Shown: piece by piece, positions 54,163 through 61,864 of the stretch
Numbering within the stretch: the stretch's first letter is position 1
Layout of the letters: the number at the start of each line of letters is the position of its first letter
Assembly: GCA_052140165.1 (NCBI GenBank)
Contig: JBKQUM010000103.1
Coordinates: 19,854 to 83,853 of the forward strand
Source of the DNA: Bog-473 sp052140165
GTDB lineage: Bacteria; Actinomycetota; Acidimicrobiia; Acidimicrobiales; RAAP-2
DNA length: 64,000 bases
Direction: 5' to 3'
Position numbers and translations under genes: made by a program
The notes under the pieces: generated by a model
What the model was told of the DNA's origin: nothing
Seen by the model: only the letters and a program-made list of their open reading frames with translations
Database searches by the model: none

Positions 54163-54809
54163 AGCGGGTGAGGGACCTCGAAGCCGACGGGGGTGTCCCA
54201 CGTGTTGCGGGAGGAGACCTCGTGGACCGGTCGCCGGGACGCCACGCCCCAGGTGCCGGTGGGATAGCCGAAGCTGACGGTGCCCGAGAGGTGCCAGCCG
54301 TCGTCGGCGGGGACGCCGAGGATCTCGAACGTCTCGGCCGGGTGGAAGAACTGGAGCAGCGCGGTGATGCAGCTGCCGATGCCCTCGGCCCGGGCGGCGA
54401 GCATGGCGTTCCATACGGCGGGGTAGATGGAGCCGCCGGTGGGGTCGTGCTGGCAGAACGGGAAGAGGTAGAGCGGCACGTCCTCGAAGTGGTCGGCGAG
54501 CCACTGGGCCGAGCGCTGGACCTTGAGGATCTGGACGGACTCGGGTGCCTCGGGGTTGGCGTGCGCCACATCGAGCTGCGGTTTGTAGACGCTCTTCCAC
54601 AGCTCGCCCATGGCGTGCTGGTACAGGGGTGCCAGGGCGGCCTTCTTGGCCGGGTCGTCGAGCAGCAGGAAGTGCCAGTTCTGCTGGTTGCCACCCGAGG
54701 GGGCCCGGATGGCCGCATCGAGGATGCGGGCCTGGACGTCGAGGGGGATCGGGTCCTTCTTGACCCTGCGCATGGCGCGCGTCGTGTAGAGAGCTTCGTG
54801 GAGTTCCAT
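54150..54809 (-). CDS. Nitroreductase-family FMN oxidoreductase
   Basis: 219 residues. ALYTTRAMRRVKKDPIPLDVQ and AAIRAPSGGNQQNWHFLLLDD are the FMN-binding start of the family, and AEGIGSCITALLQFFHPAE the central helix that lines the flavin. Such enzymes reduce nitro compounds, quinones or cyclise peptides; the role here is unknown. It heads a four-gene minus-strand transcript and overlaps the carboxyltransferase gene. A 15-bp palindrome lies 45 bases upstream. Confidence 0.85.
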   Translation of the reverse strand: MELHEALYTTRAMRRVKKDPIPLDVQARILDAAIRAPSGGNQQNWHFLLLDDPAKKAALAPLYQHAMGELWKSVYKPQLDVAHANPEAPESVQILKVQRSAQWLADHFEDVPLYLFPFCQHDPTGGSIYPAVWNAMLAARAEGIGSCITALLQFFHPAETFEILGVPADDGWHLSGTVSFGYPTGTWGVASRRPVHEVSSRNTWDTPVGFEVPHPLWPA

Positions 54810-55167
54810 GCCGGCGACATTAGGCGGACCCGAATGGGGTCAGCGGGGAGCAGTTGCCCGACGAGCAATCACTCCCAATTCAAGAGGAACGGGCGGAGAT
54901 GTCCGGCTTGACTGGACGTGGGGTGTAGCAGCATCGCGGAGGAGCAGATCTCTCGGTCCGCGCATCCGATCGGAGAGAGGCAGCGCGGCCAGGGCCATCC
55001 CGGGCAGGACGAGCGCGATCTGCCGGTCGATCGTGGTGAAGCGGGTGCTGAGGGGATCTTGGGACGGCCACGCGGGATGAAGAGGGATGCCAGTTTTACG
55101 GCAATCGCGGCAGCCGAGGTCGGTGACGTCTCGGGCGATGGGGGTCAAGAAGAACGCGGCTCGCGAC
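54810..55167. other. Gene-poor stretch between nitroreductase and lipoprotein genes
   Basis: 358 bases with no gene I can support. A run on the minus strand (about 54880-55130) has coding-like composition, encoding a fragment with DRQIALVLPGMALAALPLSDRM, but has no start or recognisable family. It could be a gene remnant. The nitroreductase promoter must lie near its left end. Confidence 0.35.
54854..54868 (-). promoter_or_regulatory. Palindromic operator candidate upstream of nitroreductase
   Basis: TTGCCCGACGAGCAA is a 15-bp palindrome with one mismatched pair (6 of 7), centred 52 bases before the nitroreductase ATG, a position suited to a repressor or activator of that transcript. Confidence 0.4.
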
Positions 55168-55737
55168 CTAATGCACCGCGGCCAGGCAGACATTCGGGTT
55201 GGCAGCGAAATCCTGGCCGGCGTTGTAGGTCGCGCTGTAATTCCCTGGCGGTGCGACCCATACGTGGCCGTCCGAGTCGTACTCAATCACGTAGTAGTTG
55301 GATGAGGGTGGCATGTGCAGGAAAGCTCCGCCGTCCGTGCCTGACGTGAGCGGTGCAAAGTCTACGACGTAGTTAGCGGCGCTCCACGGGAACGGTGGTG
55401 ACGGGTAGGTGCCCTTCTCGGCCATGTACGCCTGGAGTGCAGTCTCAATGGTCTGTGCGTCCGATTGGCAGTCGGCGACCTCCGCCGCCGATCCTTGTGC
55501 GAAGGTGACCGACGACGACGTGGTGGTAGTCGGCGTTGGATGCGACGTGGACGTCGGAGCCGTCGTGGGGTTCGATGATGAACTGCACGCGGGGACCGTC
55601 GCGAGGATGGCGGCGATGCCGGCGATCATTCCGGTGGTCGCCAACGGACGACGTCGTCGTGCTCCACAGAGATAGCGCCCGTTCCTCCGACCTGCCGCAG
55701 GCGCGCCAGCGTCCGGCGGCTCCCGGTCTTCGTTCAT
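55168..55737 (-). CDS. Putative lipoprotein with pseudopilin-like C-terminal domain
   Basis: 189 residues. A basic start is followed by a hydrophobic stretch TGMIAGIAAILATVPAC, which ends in a lipobox-like VPAC, so Cys becomes the lipidated N-terminus. A Ser/Thr/Pro-rich linker (about 53-75) leads to a small domain with CQSDAQTIETALQAYMAEKG, similar to the helix after the N-terminal stalk in type II pseudopilins. AGGAGG precedes the ATG by seven bases. No secretion genes are adjacent. Function is unknown. Confidence 0.75.
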   Translation of the reverse strand: MNEDREPPDAGAPAAGRRNGRYLCGARRRRPLATTGMIAGIAAILATVPACSSSSNPTTAPTSTSHPTPTTTTSSSVTFAQGSAAEVADCQSDAQTIETALQAYMAEKGTYPSPPFPWSAANYVVDFAPLTSGTDGGAFLHMPPSSNYYVIEYDSDGHVWVAPPGNYSATYNAGQDFAANPNVCLAAVH

Positions 55738-55793
55738 TCACAGGCCTCCTCCGGTCTGATGCCGGAAGAATCTTGTCACCAGACCTGAACGAA

Positions 55794-55808
55794 ACCAAGG
55801 CTCTTGGT
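55794..55808 (-). terminator. Hairpin after the nitronate monooxygenase gene
   Basis: ACCAAG/CTTGGT is a perfect 6-bp stem with a 3-base loop, 34 bases past the monooxygenase stop. On the minus strand TTTCGTT follows, so it is a short Rho-independent-like terminator, and it lies just upstream of the lipoprotein promoter. Confidence 0.4.
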
Positions 55809-55842
55809 CTTCGTCACCCCACCACGTGGGCGCCGCCCTCGG

Positions 55843-56967
55843 TCAGGCCGTCGCGCCCTCGTTCACCTGCTGCAGCCTCTCCACCGCGTCGATGTACTCC
55901 TCGACCATGCCGAGCACCACGTCCTTCGTGCGGCGCACCGACGTGGCGCGGCCGATCACCTGACCGGCCGGGTTGAAGTTCACGTCCCTGGCCTCCTCGG
56001 GGTAGGCGTGGCCACGCGACACGCAGTCGATGGCGACCATCATCTGCAGCGGCATGCCGAGCGGCTTGGGGTTGGCGGGGTCCTCCCAGGCGTCGGTCCA
56101 GTCGTTCTTCAACAGCCGGCACGGCTTCCCGGTGAACGAGCGCGACCGGACAGTGTCCCGCGACGTCGCCTTGAGGTACGACTCCATCTGCTTGGGCGGC
56201 ACGTCCGCTTCCTCGACGGTCAGCCACAGCGAGCCCGTCCAGACGCCCGCCGCGCCCATGACCATGGCGGCGGCCATCTGACGCCCGGACCCGACCCCGC
56301 CGGCGGCCAGCACGGGCAGGGGAGCGACGGCGTCAATCACCTCGGGCCAGAGCACGATGGACCCGACGTCGCCGGTGTGGCCTCCGCCCTCGGAGCCCTG
56401 GCAGATGACGATGTCGACGCCGGCCGCCTTGTGGTTGAGTGCGTGCTTGACCGACCCCGCCAGCGCGGCGATCAACATCCCGTGGTCGTGGACCTGCGCG
56501 ATGACGTCGTCGGGCGGCGTGCCCAGGGCGTTGGCCACCAGCTTGACCTTGTCGTGGCGCAGGATGACCTCGACCAACGGCGCCGCCGTGGCCGCCGTCC
56601 ACCCGAGCAGCTCACGGCGGGCGCCACCCTCGAGCTCGGGCACGCCGTGGTCGGCCAGGATCTTCTTGGCGAAGGTGCGGTGCTCCTCGGGGATCATGGC
56701 CCGCAGCTCCTCTTCGAGCTTGACCGGGTCCAGCTCGCCCATGCCCTCGTACTTGCCGGGGATCACGATGTCGACCCCGTAGGGGTGGTCGCCCACGTGC
56801 TCGTCCAGCCACGACAGCTCCACCTCGAGCTCGTCGGCGCTGAAGCCCACCGCGCCGAGCACGCCGAGGCCGCCGGTGTTGGACACGGCTGCCGCCACGT
56901 CGCGGCAGTGGGTGAAGGCGAAGATGGGGAACTCGATCCCGAGGCGTTCGCAGAGCTCGTTGTGCAC
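55843..56967 (-). CDS. Nitronate monooxygenase-type (2-nitropropane dioxygenase) flavoprotein
   Basis: 374 residues, TIM-barrel FMN protein. IEFPIFAFTHCRDVAAAVSN, TGGLGVLGAVG and ICQGSEGGGHTGDVGSIVLWPE (in part, with the active-site His) are family motifs, followed by PVLAAGGVGSGRQMAAAMVMGAAGVWTGS (in part), the phosphate-binding glycine run. These enzymes oxidise nitronates or, in actinobacteria, handle alkyl and steroid-type intermediates. The start has GGAGGTCTCCCC ahead. A TetR-type palindrome lies over its promoter. Confidence 0.87.
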   Translation of the reverse strand: MHNELCERLGIEFPIFAFTHCRDVAAAVSNTGGLGVLGAVGFSADELEVELSWLDEHVGDHPYGVDIVIPGKYEGMGELDPVKLEEELRAMIPEEHRTFAKKILADHGVPELEGGARRELLGWTAATAAPLVEVILRHDKVKLVANALGTPPDDVIAQVHDHGMLIAALAGSVKHALNHKAAGVDIVICQGSEGGGHTGDVGSIVLWPEVIDAVAPLPVLAAGGVGSGRQMAAAMVMGAAGVWTGSLWLTVEEADVPPKQMESYLKATSRDTVRSRSFTGKPCRLLKNDWTDAWEDPANPKPLGMPLQMMVAIDCVSRGHAYPEEARDVNFNPAGQVIGRATSVRRTKDVVLGMVEEYIDAVERLQQVNEGATA

Positions 56968-57014
56968 GGGGAGACCTCCTAATTAGGGACCCGTCGAATC
57001 GGGAACCCGGCAAC

Positions 57015-57028
57015 TAGAACAGATTCTA
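57015..57028 (-). promoter_or_regulatory. TetR/KstR-like operator over the monooxygenase promoter
   Basis: TAGAACAGATTCTA matches the TAGAACnnGTTCTA-type palindrome of KstR regulators at all but one fixed position. On the minus strand its left half reads TAGAAT, one base from a -10 consensus, so a bound repressor would block the promoter 47 bases before the monooxygenase ATG. Confidence 0.5.
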
Positions 57029-57050
57029 CTTTTTGTCGGCCTCTCGTGCA

Positions 57051-57080
57051 GGTACGGTGCTGCGGCCCCCCAGCCGTGCC
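57051..57080 (-). terminator. Hairpin downstream of the ABC exporter gene
   Basis: GGTACGGTGCTG and CAGCCGTGCC pair with one bulge and one G-T wobble around CGGCCCCC, immediately after the ABC exporter stop codon. There is no U-tract, so it is a weak terminator call. Confidence 0.35.
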
Positions 57081-58988
57081 TCAGGTCTCGACCGGCTCCT
57101 CCTGGTCGGCGAACTGGGTCCGGTAGAGCTCGGCGTACAGGCCGTTGTCGGCCAGGAGGCTGGCGTGGGTGCCGCGTTCGACGATCCGGCCGCCGTCGAC
57201 GACCAGCAGCTCATCGGCCTCCCGGACGGTGGAGAGCCGGTGCGCGATGACGAGTGAGGTGCGGCCGGCGAGCGTCTCGCGCAGGGCGCGCTGGACGGCC
57301 GCCTCGGACTCCGAGTCGAGGTGTGCCGTGGCCTCGTCGAGCACCACGATGTCGGGCGCCTTGAGCATCAGGCGGGCCAGGGCCACCCGCTGCTTCTCCC
57401 CGCCCGAGAGCCGGTAGCCCCGCTCGCCGATCACGGTGTCGAGGCCGTCGGGCAGCTCACCGACCAGGTGCCCGATCTGCGCCTGGGCCAGGGCGTCCAG
57501 CACCTCGCGCTCCGTGGCCTCGGGCCGGGCGTACAAGAGGTTGGCCCGGAGCGTGTCGTGGAACAGGTGCGGGTCCTGCGTCACCACGCCGACGACGTCG
57601 CGCACCGATGCCATGGTGGCGTGCCGCACGTCGACGCCGCTCAGGCGTACCGACCCGGCCGTCACGTCGTAGAGGCGGGGCACCAGGTTCGAGATGGTCG
57701 TCTTCCCGGCGCCCGAGGGCCCCACCAGGGCGACCATCTGGCCCGGCTCCACCGTGAAGGACACGTCGTGCAGCACCTCGTGGCGCGGGCCCGTCTCGAG
57801 CACCGCCACCGATTCGAGCGAGGCCAGCGACACCTCGCCTGCGCTCGGGTACGTGAAGGTCACGTCGTCGAACTCAATGGAGGCGTGCCCCCGCGGGATG
57901 GCGACGGCGTCGGGGTCCTCGGTGATCATGGGCTCGATGTCGAGCACCTCGAACAGCCGCTCGAAGGAGACGAGCGCCGTCATGACGTCGAGGTTGAGGT
58001 TCGAGAGCTGGGTGAGCGGCTGGTAGAGGCGGGTCAGGTAGCTGGTAAGGGCGACGACGGTGCCCACCTGGAGGACGCCGTCCACGGCGGCGACGCCACC
58101 GACGCCGTAGACGATGGCGGTCGCCAGCGCCGCGGTCAGCGACAGCGCCACGAAGAAGACCCGGGCGTAGGTCGCCTGGGCGATGCCGATGTCGCGCACC
58201 CGGCCGGCCTTGGCCTCGAAGGAGGTCGCCTCGGCGTCGGGCCGCCCCATCAGCTTGACCAGCATGGCGCCGCCGACCTGGAAGCGCTCCTGCATGACCA
58301 TGTTCATCTCGCTGTTGAGGTCGTAGCCCTCCTTGGTCAGCGAACCGATGCGCTGGCCGACGAAGCGGGCCGGGATGAGGAAGATGGGGACGAGGATCAG
58401 CGCGGCCAGCGTGATCTGCCAGCTGAGGAAGAACATGGCGGCGATGACGATCACGACGGTCACGAGGTTGCCGACCACGTTGGACAACAGGTCCGTGAAG
58501 GCCTGCTGCGCCCCGATGACGTCGTTGTTCAGGCGGCTGACCAGCGCGCCGGTCTGGGTGCGGGTGAAGAAGGCCAGCGGCATCCGCTGGATGTGCCGGA
58601 ACACCTTCGAGCGCATGTCGTATATGAGGCTCTCGCCGATGAAGGCGGAGATCCGCCGCTCGGTGAGGGCGAGGCCTGCATCGGCGAGGGCGAGCACGGC
58701 GACCAGGATCGCCAGCTCGATCACCAGGTCCTTGTCCTTCTTCAGGATCCCGTTGTCGATGAGGGCACGAAGGATGAGGGGGTTCACCGCCGCGATGACG
58801 GCGTCGAGGATCACGACCGGGATGAAGATGGCCAGGATCTTCTTGTACGGGACGGCGAAGGTGAGCATCCGCCGTGCGGTGCCCTTCTTGACCCGGTGCT
58901 GGAGGACGGCCCGGTCCTGGCGCATGGAGCGCATGCCGCCCCATCCACCGCCGCGGCCACCCCCCATGGCGTGTCCCCGCATGCTCAT
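57081..58988 (-). CDS. ABC exporter with fused membrane and ATPase domains
   Basis: About 635 residues. A Gly/Arg-rich N-terminus is followed by six membrane helices (about 40-330) and an ATPase domain: Walker A GPSGAGKTTISNLVP, signature LSGGEKQRVALARLML, Walker B DIVVLDEATAHLD and the switch His in IAHRLSTV. It is a half-transporter (MsbA/LmrA type) that acts as a homodimer or with another half. The start may be ATG 58988 or 58982; AGGGG lies before the second. Substrate unknown. Confidence 0.9.
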   Translation of the reverse strand: MSMRGHAMGGGRGGGWGGMRSMRQDRAVLQHRVKKGTARRMLTFAVPYKKILAIFIPVVILDAVIAAVNPLILRALIDNGILKKDKDLVIELAILVAVLALADAGLALTERRISAFIGESLIYDMRSKVFRHIQRMPLAFFTRTQTGALVSRLNNDVIGAQQAFTDLLSNVVGNLVTVVIVIAAMFFLSWQITLAALILVPIFLIPARFVGQRIGSLTKEGYDLNSEMNMVMQERFQVGGAMLVKLMGRPDAEATSFEAKAGRVRDIGIAQATYARVFFVALSLTAALATAIVYGVGGVAAVDGVLQVGTVVALTSYLTRLYQPLTQLSNLNLDVMTALVSFERLFEVLDIEPMITEDPDAVAIPRGHASIEFDDVTFTYPSAGEVSLASLESVAVLETGPRHEVLHDVSFTVEPGQMVALVGPSGAGKTTISNLVPRLYDVTAGSVRLSGVDVRHATMASVRDVVGVVTQDPHLFHDTLRANLLYARPEATEREVLDALAQAQIGHLVGELPDGLDTVIGERGYRLSGGEKQRVALARLMLKAPDIVVLDEATAHLDSESEAAVQRALRETLAGRTSLVIAHRLSTVREADELLVVDGGRIVERGTHASLLADNGLYAELYRTQFADQEEPVET

Positions 58989-59060
58989 CCCCTGCAACCT
59001 ACCGTCGGAGTTTCGGCGACCTGGTCAGCGTCAGGGGCGATCCACGCCGTACTGGGCGAT

Positions 59061-59074
59061 CGGCCGAACGGCCG
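59061..59074 (-). terminator. Hairpin after the sugar transferase gene
   Basis: CGGCCGAACGGCCG is a perfect 6-bp stem with a 2-base loop, 12 bases beyond the stop codon of the phosphoglycosyltransferase. No U-tract follows. Confidence 0.35.
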
Positions 59075-59086
59075 AGGCGAACCGGC

Positions 59087-60637
59087 TCAGTAGGCGCCGG
59101 TGCCCCGGGCCATCGTCATGGGGGTCTCGAACATGATCTTGAGGTCCCACCACAGCGACCAGGACGCCACATAGAGGTAGTCGAGCTGCACGAGGTCCTT
59201 GTGGGTCAGGTCGTTGCGCCCCGAAACCTGCCACAGGCCCGTGATACCCGGTCGCACGTCGAAGCGGCGTGTCGCCCAACCCTCGACGTTGGACTGGCTG
59301 GGGATGAACGGGCGGGGACCCACGATGGACATGTCGCCCTTGAAGACGTTGATGAATTGGGGGATCTCGTCGATGCCGGTCCGGCGCAGGAACGCCCCGA
59401 AGTCGGTGACACGGCCCGTCTCGTCGTTCTTGTTGCGCAGCTCGTGCAATGGTCGGTCGGGATCGTCCATCTCGGACTCTGCGTCGCCGGCCGGTGCGGC
59501 CTCGGCATCCATGGTCATGGAGCGGAACTTGGTGACCATGAACGGCGCCGCGTTGCGGCCCAGGCGGACCTGGCGGAAGAACACGGGTCCGGGCGAGCTC
59601 AGCTTCACAGCGACGGCCACGACCAGGAGCAGCGGCGACATCGCCACGAGCACCGCCGAGCTCATGCACAGGTCGAACGCCCGCTTCACGAACCTGTCCC
59701 ACGCGCTCAGGTGCGGCCGGGCGATCTCGAGGAAGGGCGTGCCGGAGAGGTCCGTGAGGCGCGACCGCCAGCTGATCAACTCGTAGTAGCGCGGCACCAT
59801 CGCGATGTGCACGGAGTCCTGCAGCCGGCGGTAGACGTCGAGCGACTCGGCCGAGGACTGCTCGCTGGCCGCCACCAGGATGCGATCCACCTGGAGCTGC
59901 CGGCAGAGCTCCGGGAGGTCGGTCACCCTCCCGATTGCACCGGCGTCCACCGCGTCGCCCTCGACGGCACGTCCGACCAGGGTCATGGCGGGCTCCTGCC
60001 GGACGCTGAGCATGACGCGATCGGCCGTCGTGCCCGAACCGACGACGAGCACCCGGGTCGTGGTCAGCTTGCGCAGGAAGAAGCGCAGGACGATGCGTCC
60101 CACGGTGATGACACCGATGGCGGCGATGACCGCCATGACGAGCTGAGTGGCGTAGGGCTCGGTCGTTCCGAAGGTGCCATGCAGGAACGAGCCGATCGCC
60201 AGGGTGAGCACGCAACCGCAGCCGACGCCGAAGGAGAGCTCGCGCAGCTCGAGGAACGCGCTGGGCTGCAGGCGACGGTGAGCCACGCGGTAGACGCCGC
60301 CCAAGGCAAGTGCGAGGACGACTGCGACGGGGAACAGCGAGTCGACCTCCATGTTCGCCAGCAACCGCCCCGACGCGTTCACCGGCACCGAGGAGAGCCT
60401 CGAGAGGACGAGCAGCCCGAAGGGGAGTGCGATGCAGGCGCAGACGAAGTCGCAGGAGACCTGCGTGAGCATGAGATCCCGGTCGCTGATGGTGCGAGAG
60501 GGGGAGGTCGCGGCGCGGGTGCCGCCGCTGTCGTCCGGCTCCGGGGGCGGGGGTGGAGCCGCGAGGTTCGGCTCGTCGGTGCCGGCGTGGACCGCCCTCC
60601 GTTTGCGGGTCTTGACCTTGAGACCCGACACTCTCAT
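59087..60637 (-). CDS. Polyprenyl-phosphate sugar-1-phosphate transferase (WbaP/CpsE-like)
   Basis: 516 residues. Four to five N-terminal membrane segments (about 55-210), a CoA-binding-like domain with LVVGSGTTADRVMLSVRQ, and the catalytic PHPT domain: FVKRAFDLCMSSAVLVAMSP (TM), SPGPVFFRQVRLGRNAAPFMVTKFRSM (in part), and RTGIDEIPQFINVFKGDMSIVGPRPF, in part. This enzyme starts polysaccharide synthesis by moving sugar-1-phosphate onto undecaprenyl phosphate. AAGGGG lies six bases before ATG 60637. It is 11 kb from the main glycan locus, yet likely primes it. Confidence 0.9.
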   Translation of the reverse strand: MRVSGLKVKTRKRRAVHAGTDEPNLAAPPPPPEPDDSGGTRAATSPSRTISDRDLMLTQVSCDFVCACIALPFGLLVLSRLSSVPVNASGRLLANMEVDSLFPVAVVLALALGGVYRVAHRRLQPSAFLELRELSFGVGCGCVLTLAIGSFLHGTFGTTEPYATQLVMAVIAAIGVITVGRIVLRFFLRKLTTTRVLVVGSGTTADRVMLSVRQEPAMTLVGRAVEGDAVDAGAIGRVTDLPELCRQLQVDRILVAASEQSSAESLDVYRRLQDSVHIAMVPRYYELISWRSRLTDLSGTPFLEIARPHLSAWDRFVKRAFDLCMSSAVLVAMSPLLLVVAVAVKLSSPGPVFFRQVRLGRNAAPFMVTKFRSMTMDAEAAPAGDAESEMDDPDRPLHELRNKNDETGRVTDFGAFLRRTGIDEIPQFINVFKGDMSIVGPRPFIPSQSNVEGWATRRFDVRPGITGLWQVSGRNDLTHKDLVQLDYLYVASWSLWWDLKIMFETPMTMARGTGAY

Positions 60638-60961
60638 CGCCTGCCCCTTGCCACCGCTGGCTGCCGGTGCAGGAGCGTCCTCACCCCCATGCCGTGGGAA
60701 CAGCGAGGGTGGACGGACGGTCCGCAGCGACGATGTTCCTGGCCAAGGGGAGCATTTCGTTATCCATGACGTCGATGAACGGACGGGGCAGCAGTCCCAT
60801 CCAACACCACTGCGCCGTGCCACGCCACACGCCTTTTTGGCGGGAGTACGTTCGATTCTTTCTAGTGCCGTTCGGCGCCTGGCCCACACAATTTTCGCAC
60901 AACAAATGTGACCGGCTGGGAGGCCACTGGGACCTGTGACCCCGGCCAGGTGATCCACGGC

Positions 60962-61009
60962 CTGAGGCTGAGGTTGAGGTTGAGGGTCAGGGTCAGGGTC
61001 AGGGTGAGA
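60962..61009. repeat. Tandem hexanucleotide array, eight units
   Basis: Eight consecutive six-base units read CTGAGG x2, TTGAGG x2, GTCAGG x3 and GTGAGA. The unit graduates along the array, as in slippage-grown microsatellites. On the opposite strand it is a CCTGAC/CCTCAA pyrimidine-rich run. It is noncoding here. Confidence 0.8.
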
Positions 61010-61015
61010 GTACGA

Positions 61016-61031
61016 GTGCGGGCGCCCGCAC
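61016..61031 (-). terminator. Perfect 16-bp palindrome after fabI
   Basis: GTGCGGGCGCCCGCAC is fully self-complementary and lies 13 bases beyond the FabI stop on the minus strand, a likely stem for transcription termination; no U-tract follows. Confidence 0.4.
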
Positions 61032-61044
61032 CGTCAACGTCCCG

Positions 61045-61833
61045 TCAGGCGGAGCCGCCGACGGCGTGGACCCCGCCATCGACGTGGACGATCTCGCCGG
61101 TCGTCATCGGGAAGAGATCGCTGAAGAGGGCCAGGCATGCCTTGGCGACGGCGGACGAGTCGTGCACGTCCCAACCGAGCGGGGCGCGGTCGGCCCAGGT
61201 GTCCTCGAAGGCGCTGAAACCGGGTATCGACTTGGCCGCCATGGTCCGGATCGGTCCCGCTGCGACGAGGTTGACCCGGATGCCACGAGGGCCGAGCTCC
61301 TTGGCCAGGTAGCGCGAGAGGGACTCGAGCGCTGCCTTCGCCACGCCCATCCAGTCGTAGACCGGCCAGGCGACCGTCGCATCGAAGTCCAGGCCGACGA
61401 CCGAGGCGCCTCCCTCGCGTCCCGCGGCGGAGAGGAGCGGCAGGAAGGCGTCGACCAGGGCCTTGAGGGAGTAGGCGGAGATGTTGAGCGCCACCGAGAC
61501 GTCGTCCCAGCCCGCGGCGAACATGCCGCTGCCGAGGCAGTCGGGGGGCGCGAAGCCGATGGCGTGCAGCACGCCGTCGAGGCGGTCCCAGCGGGCAGCC
61601 AGCGCCTCGCCGGCGGCGGCCAGCTGCTCGGGTGAGGTCACGTCGATCTCCAGGACCTCGGGTTCGCGGGGCAGTTTGCGGGCGGTCCGCCGGGTGAGGG
61701 AGAGGGCGCGCCCCGCGCCGGAGAGGACGATGTCGGCGCCCTCCTCCTGGGCCAGCCGGGCCACGGCGAAGGCCAGGGAGGCGTCGGTCAACACGCCGGT
61801 GATCAGGAGCCGCTTGCCGTCGAGGAGTCCCAC
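61045..61833 (-). CDS. fabI: Enoyl-ACP reductase, FabI/InhA-like
   Basis: 262 residues. KRLLITGVLTDASLAFAVARLA is the divergent SDR cofactor motif of FabI, VLHAIGFAPPDCLGSGMF the adjacent strand, and the catalytic pair Tyr-x6-Lys is in YDWMGVAKAALESLSRYLAKELG, in part, very like InhA. IRVNLVAAGPIRTMAAKSIPGF, in part, holds the substrate loop. GTG start at 61833, divergent from the F420 reductase with 31 bases between. It reduces trans-2-enoyl-ACP in fatty-acid elongation. Confidence 0.92.
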   Translation of the reverse strand: MGLLDGKRLLITGVLTDASLAFAVARLAQEEGADIVLSGAGRALSLTRRTARKLPREPEVLEIDVTSPEQLAAAGEALAARWDRLDGVLHAIGFAPPDCLGSGMFAAGWDDVSVALNISAYSLKALVDAFLPLLSAAGREGGASVVGLDFDATVAWPVYDWMGVAKAALESLSRYLAKELGPRGIRVNLVAAGPIRTMAAKSIPGFSAFEDTWADRAPLGWDVHDSSAVAKACLALFSDLFPMTTGEIVHVDGGVHAVGGSA

Positions 61834-61864
61834 TGCGCCAGCGAGGTTATGCGAAGGTAGGAGC

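Larger units (their letters stand above)
60638..61044. other. Intergenic region with hexamer repeat and palindrome
   Basis: 407 bases upstream of the sugar transferase (minus) and downstream of FabI (minus). No gene is supported. The left part (60760-60915) is less GC-rich and probably holds the sugar transferase promoter. The right part holds a tandem hexamer array and a perfect palindrome, listed separately. Confidence 0.45.

Noticed and set aside
60908..61312. Protein with LRLRLRLRVRVRVRV repeat
   Set aside because: It is a translation artefact of the hexamer array and runs antisense into fabI.
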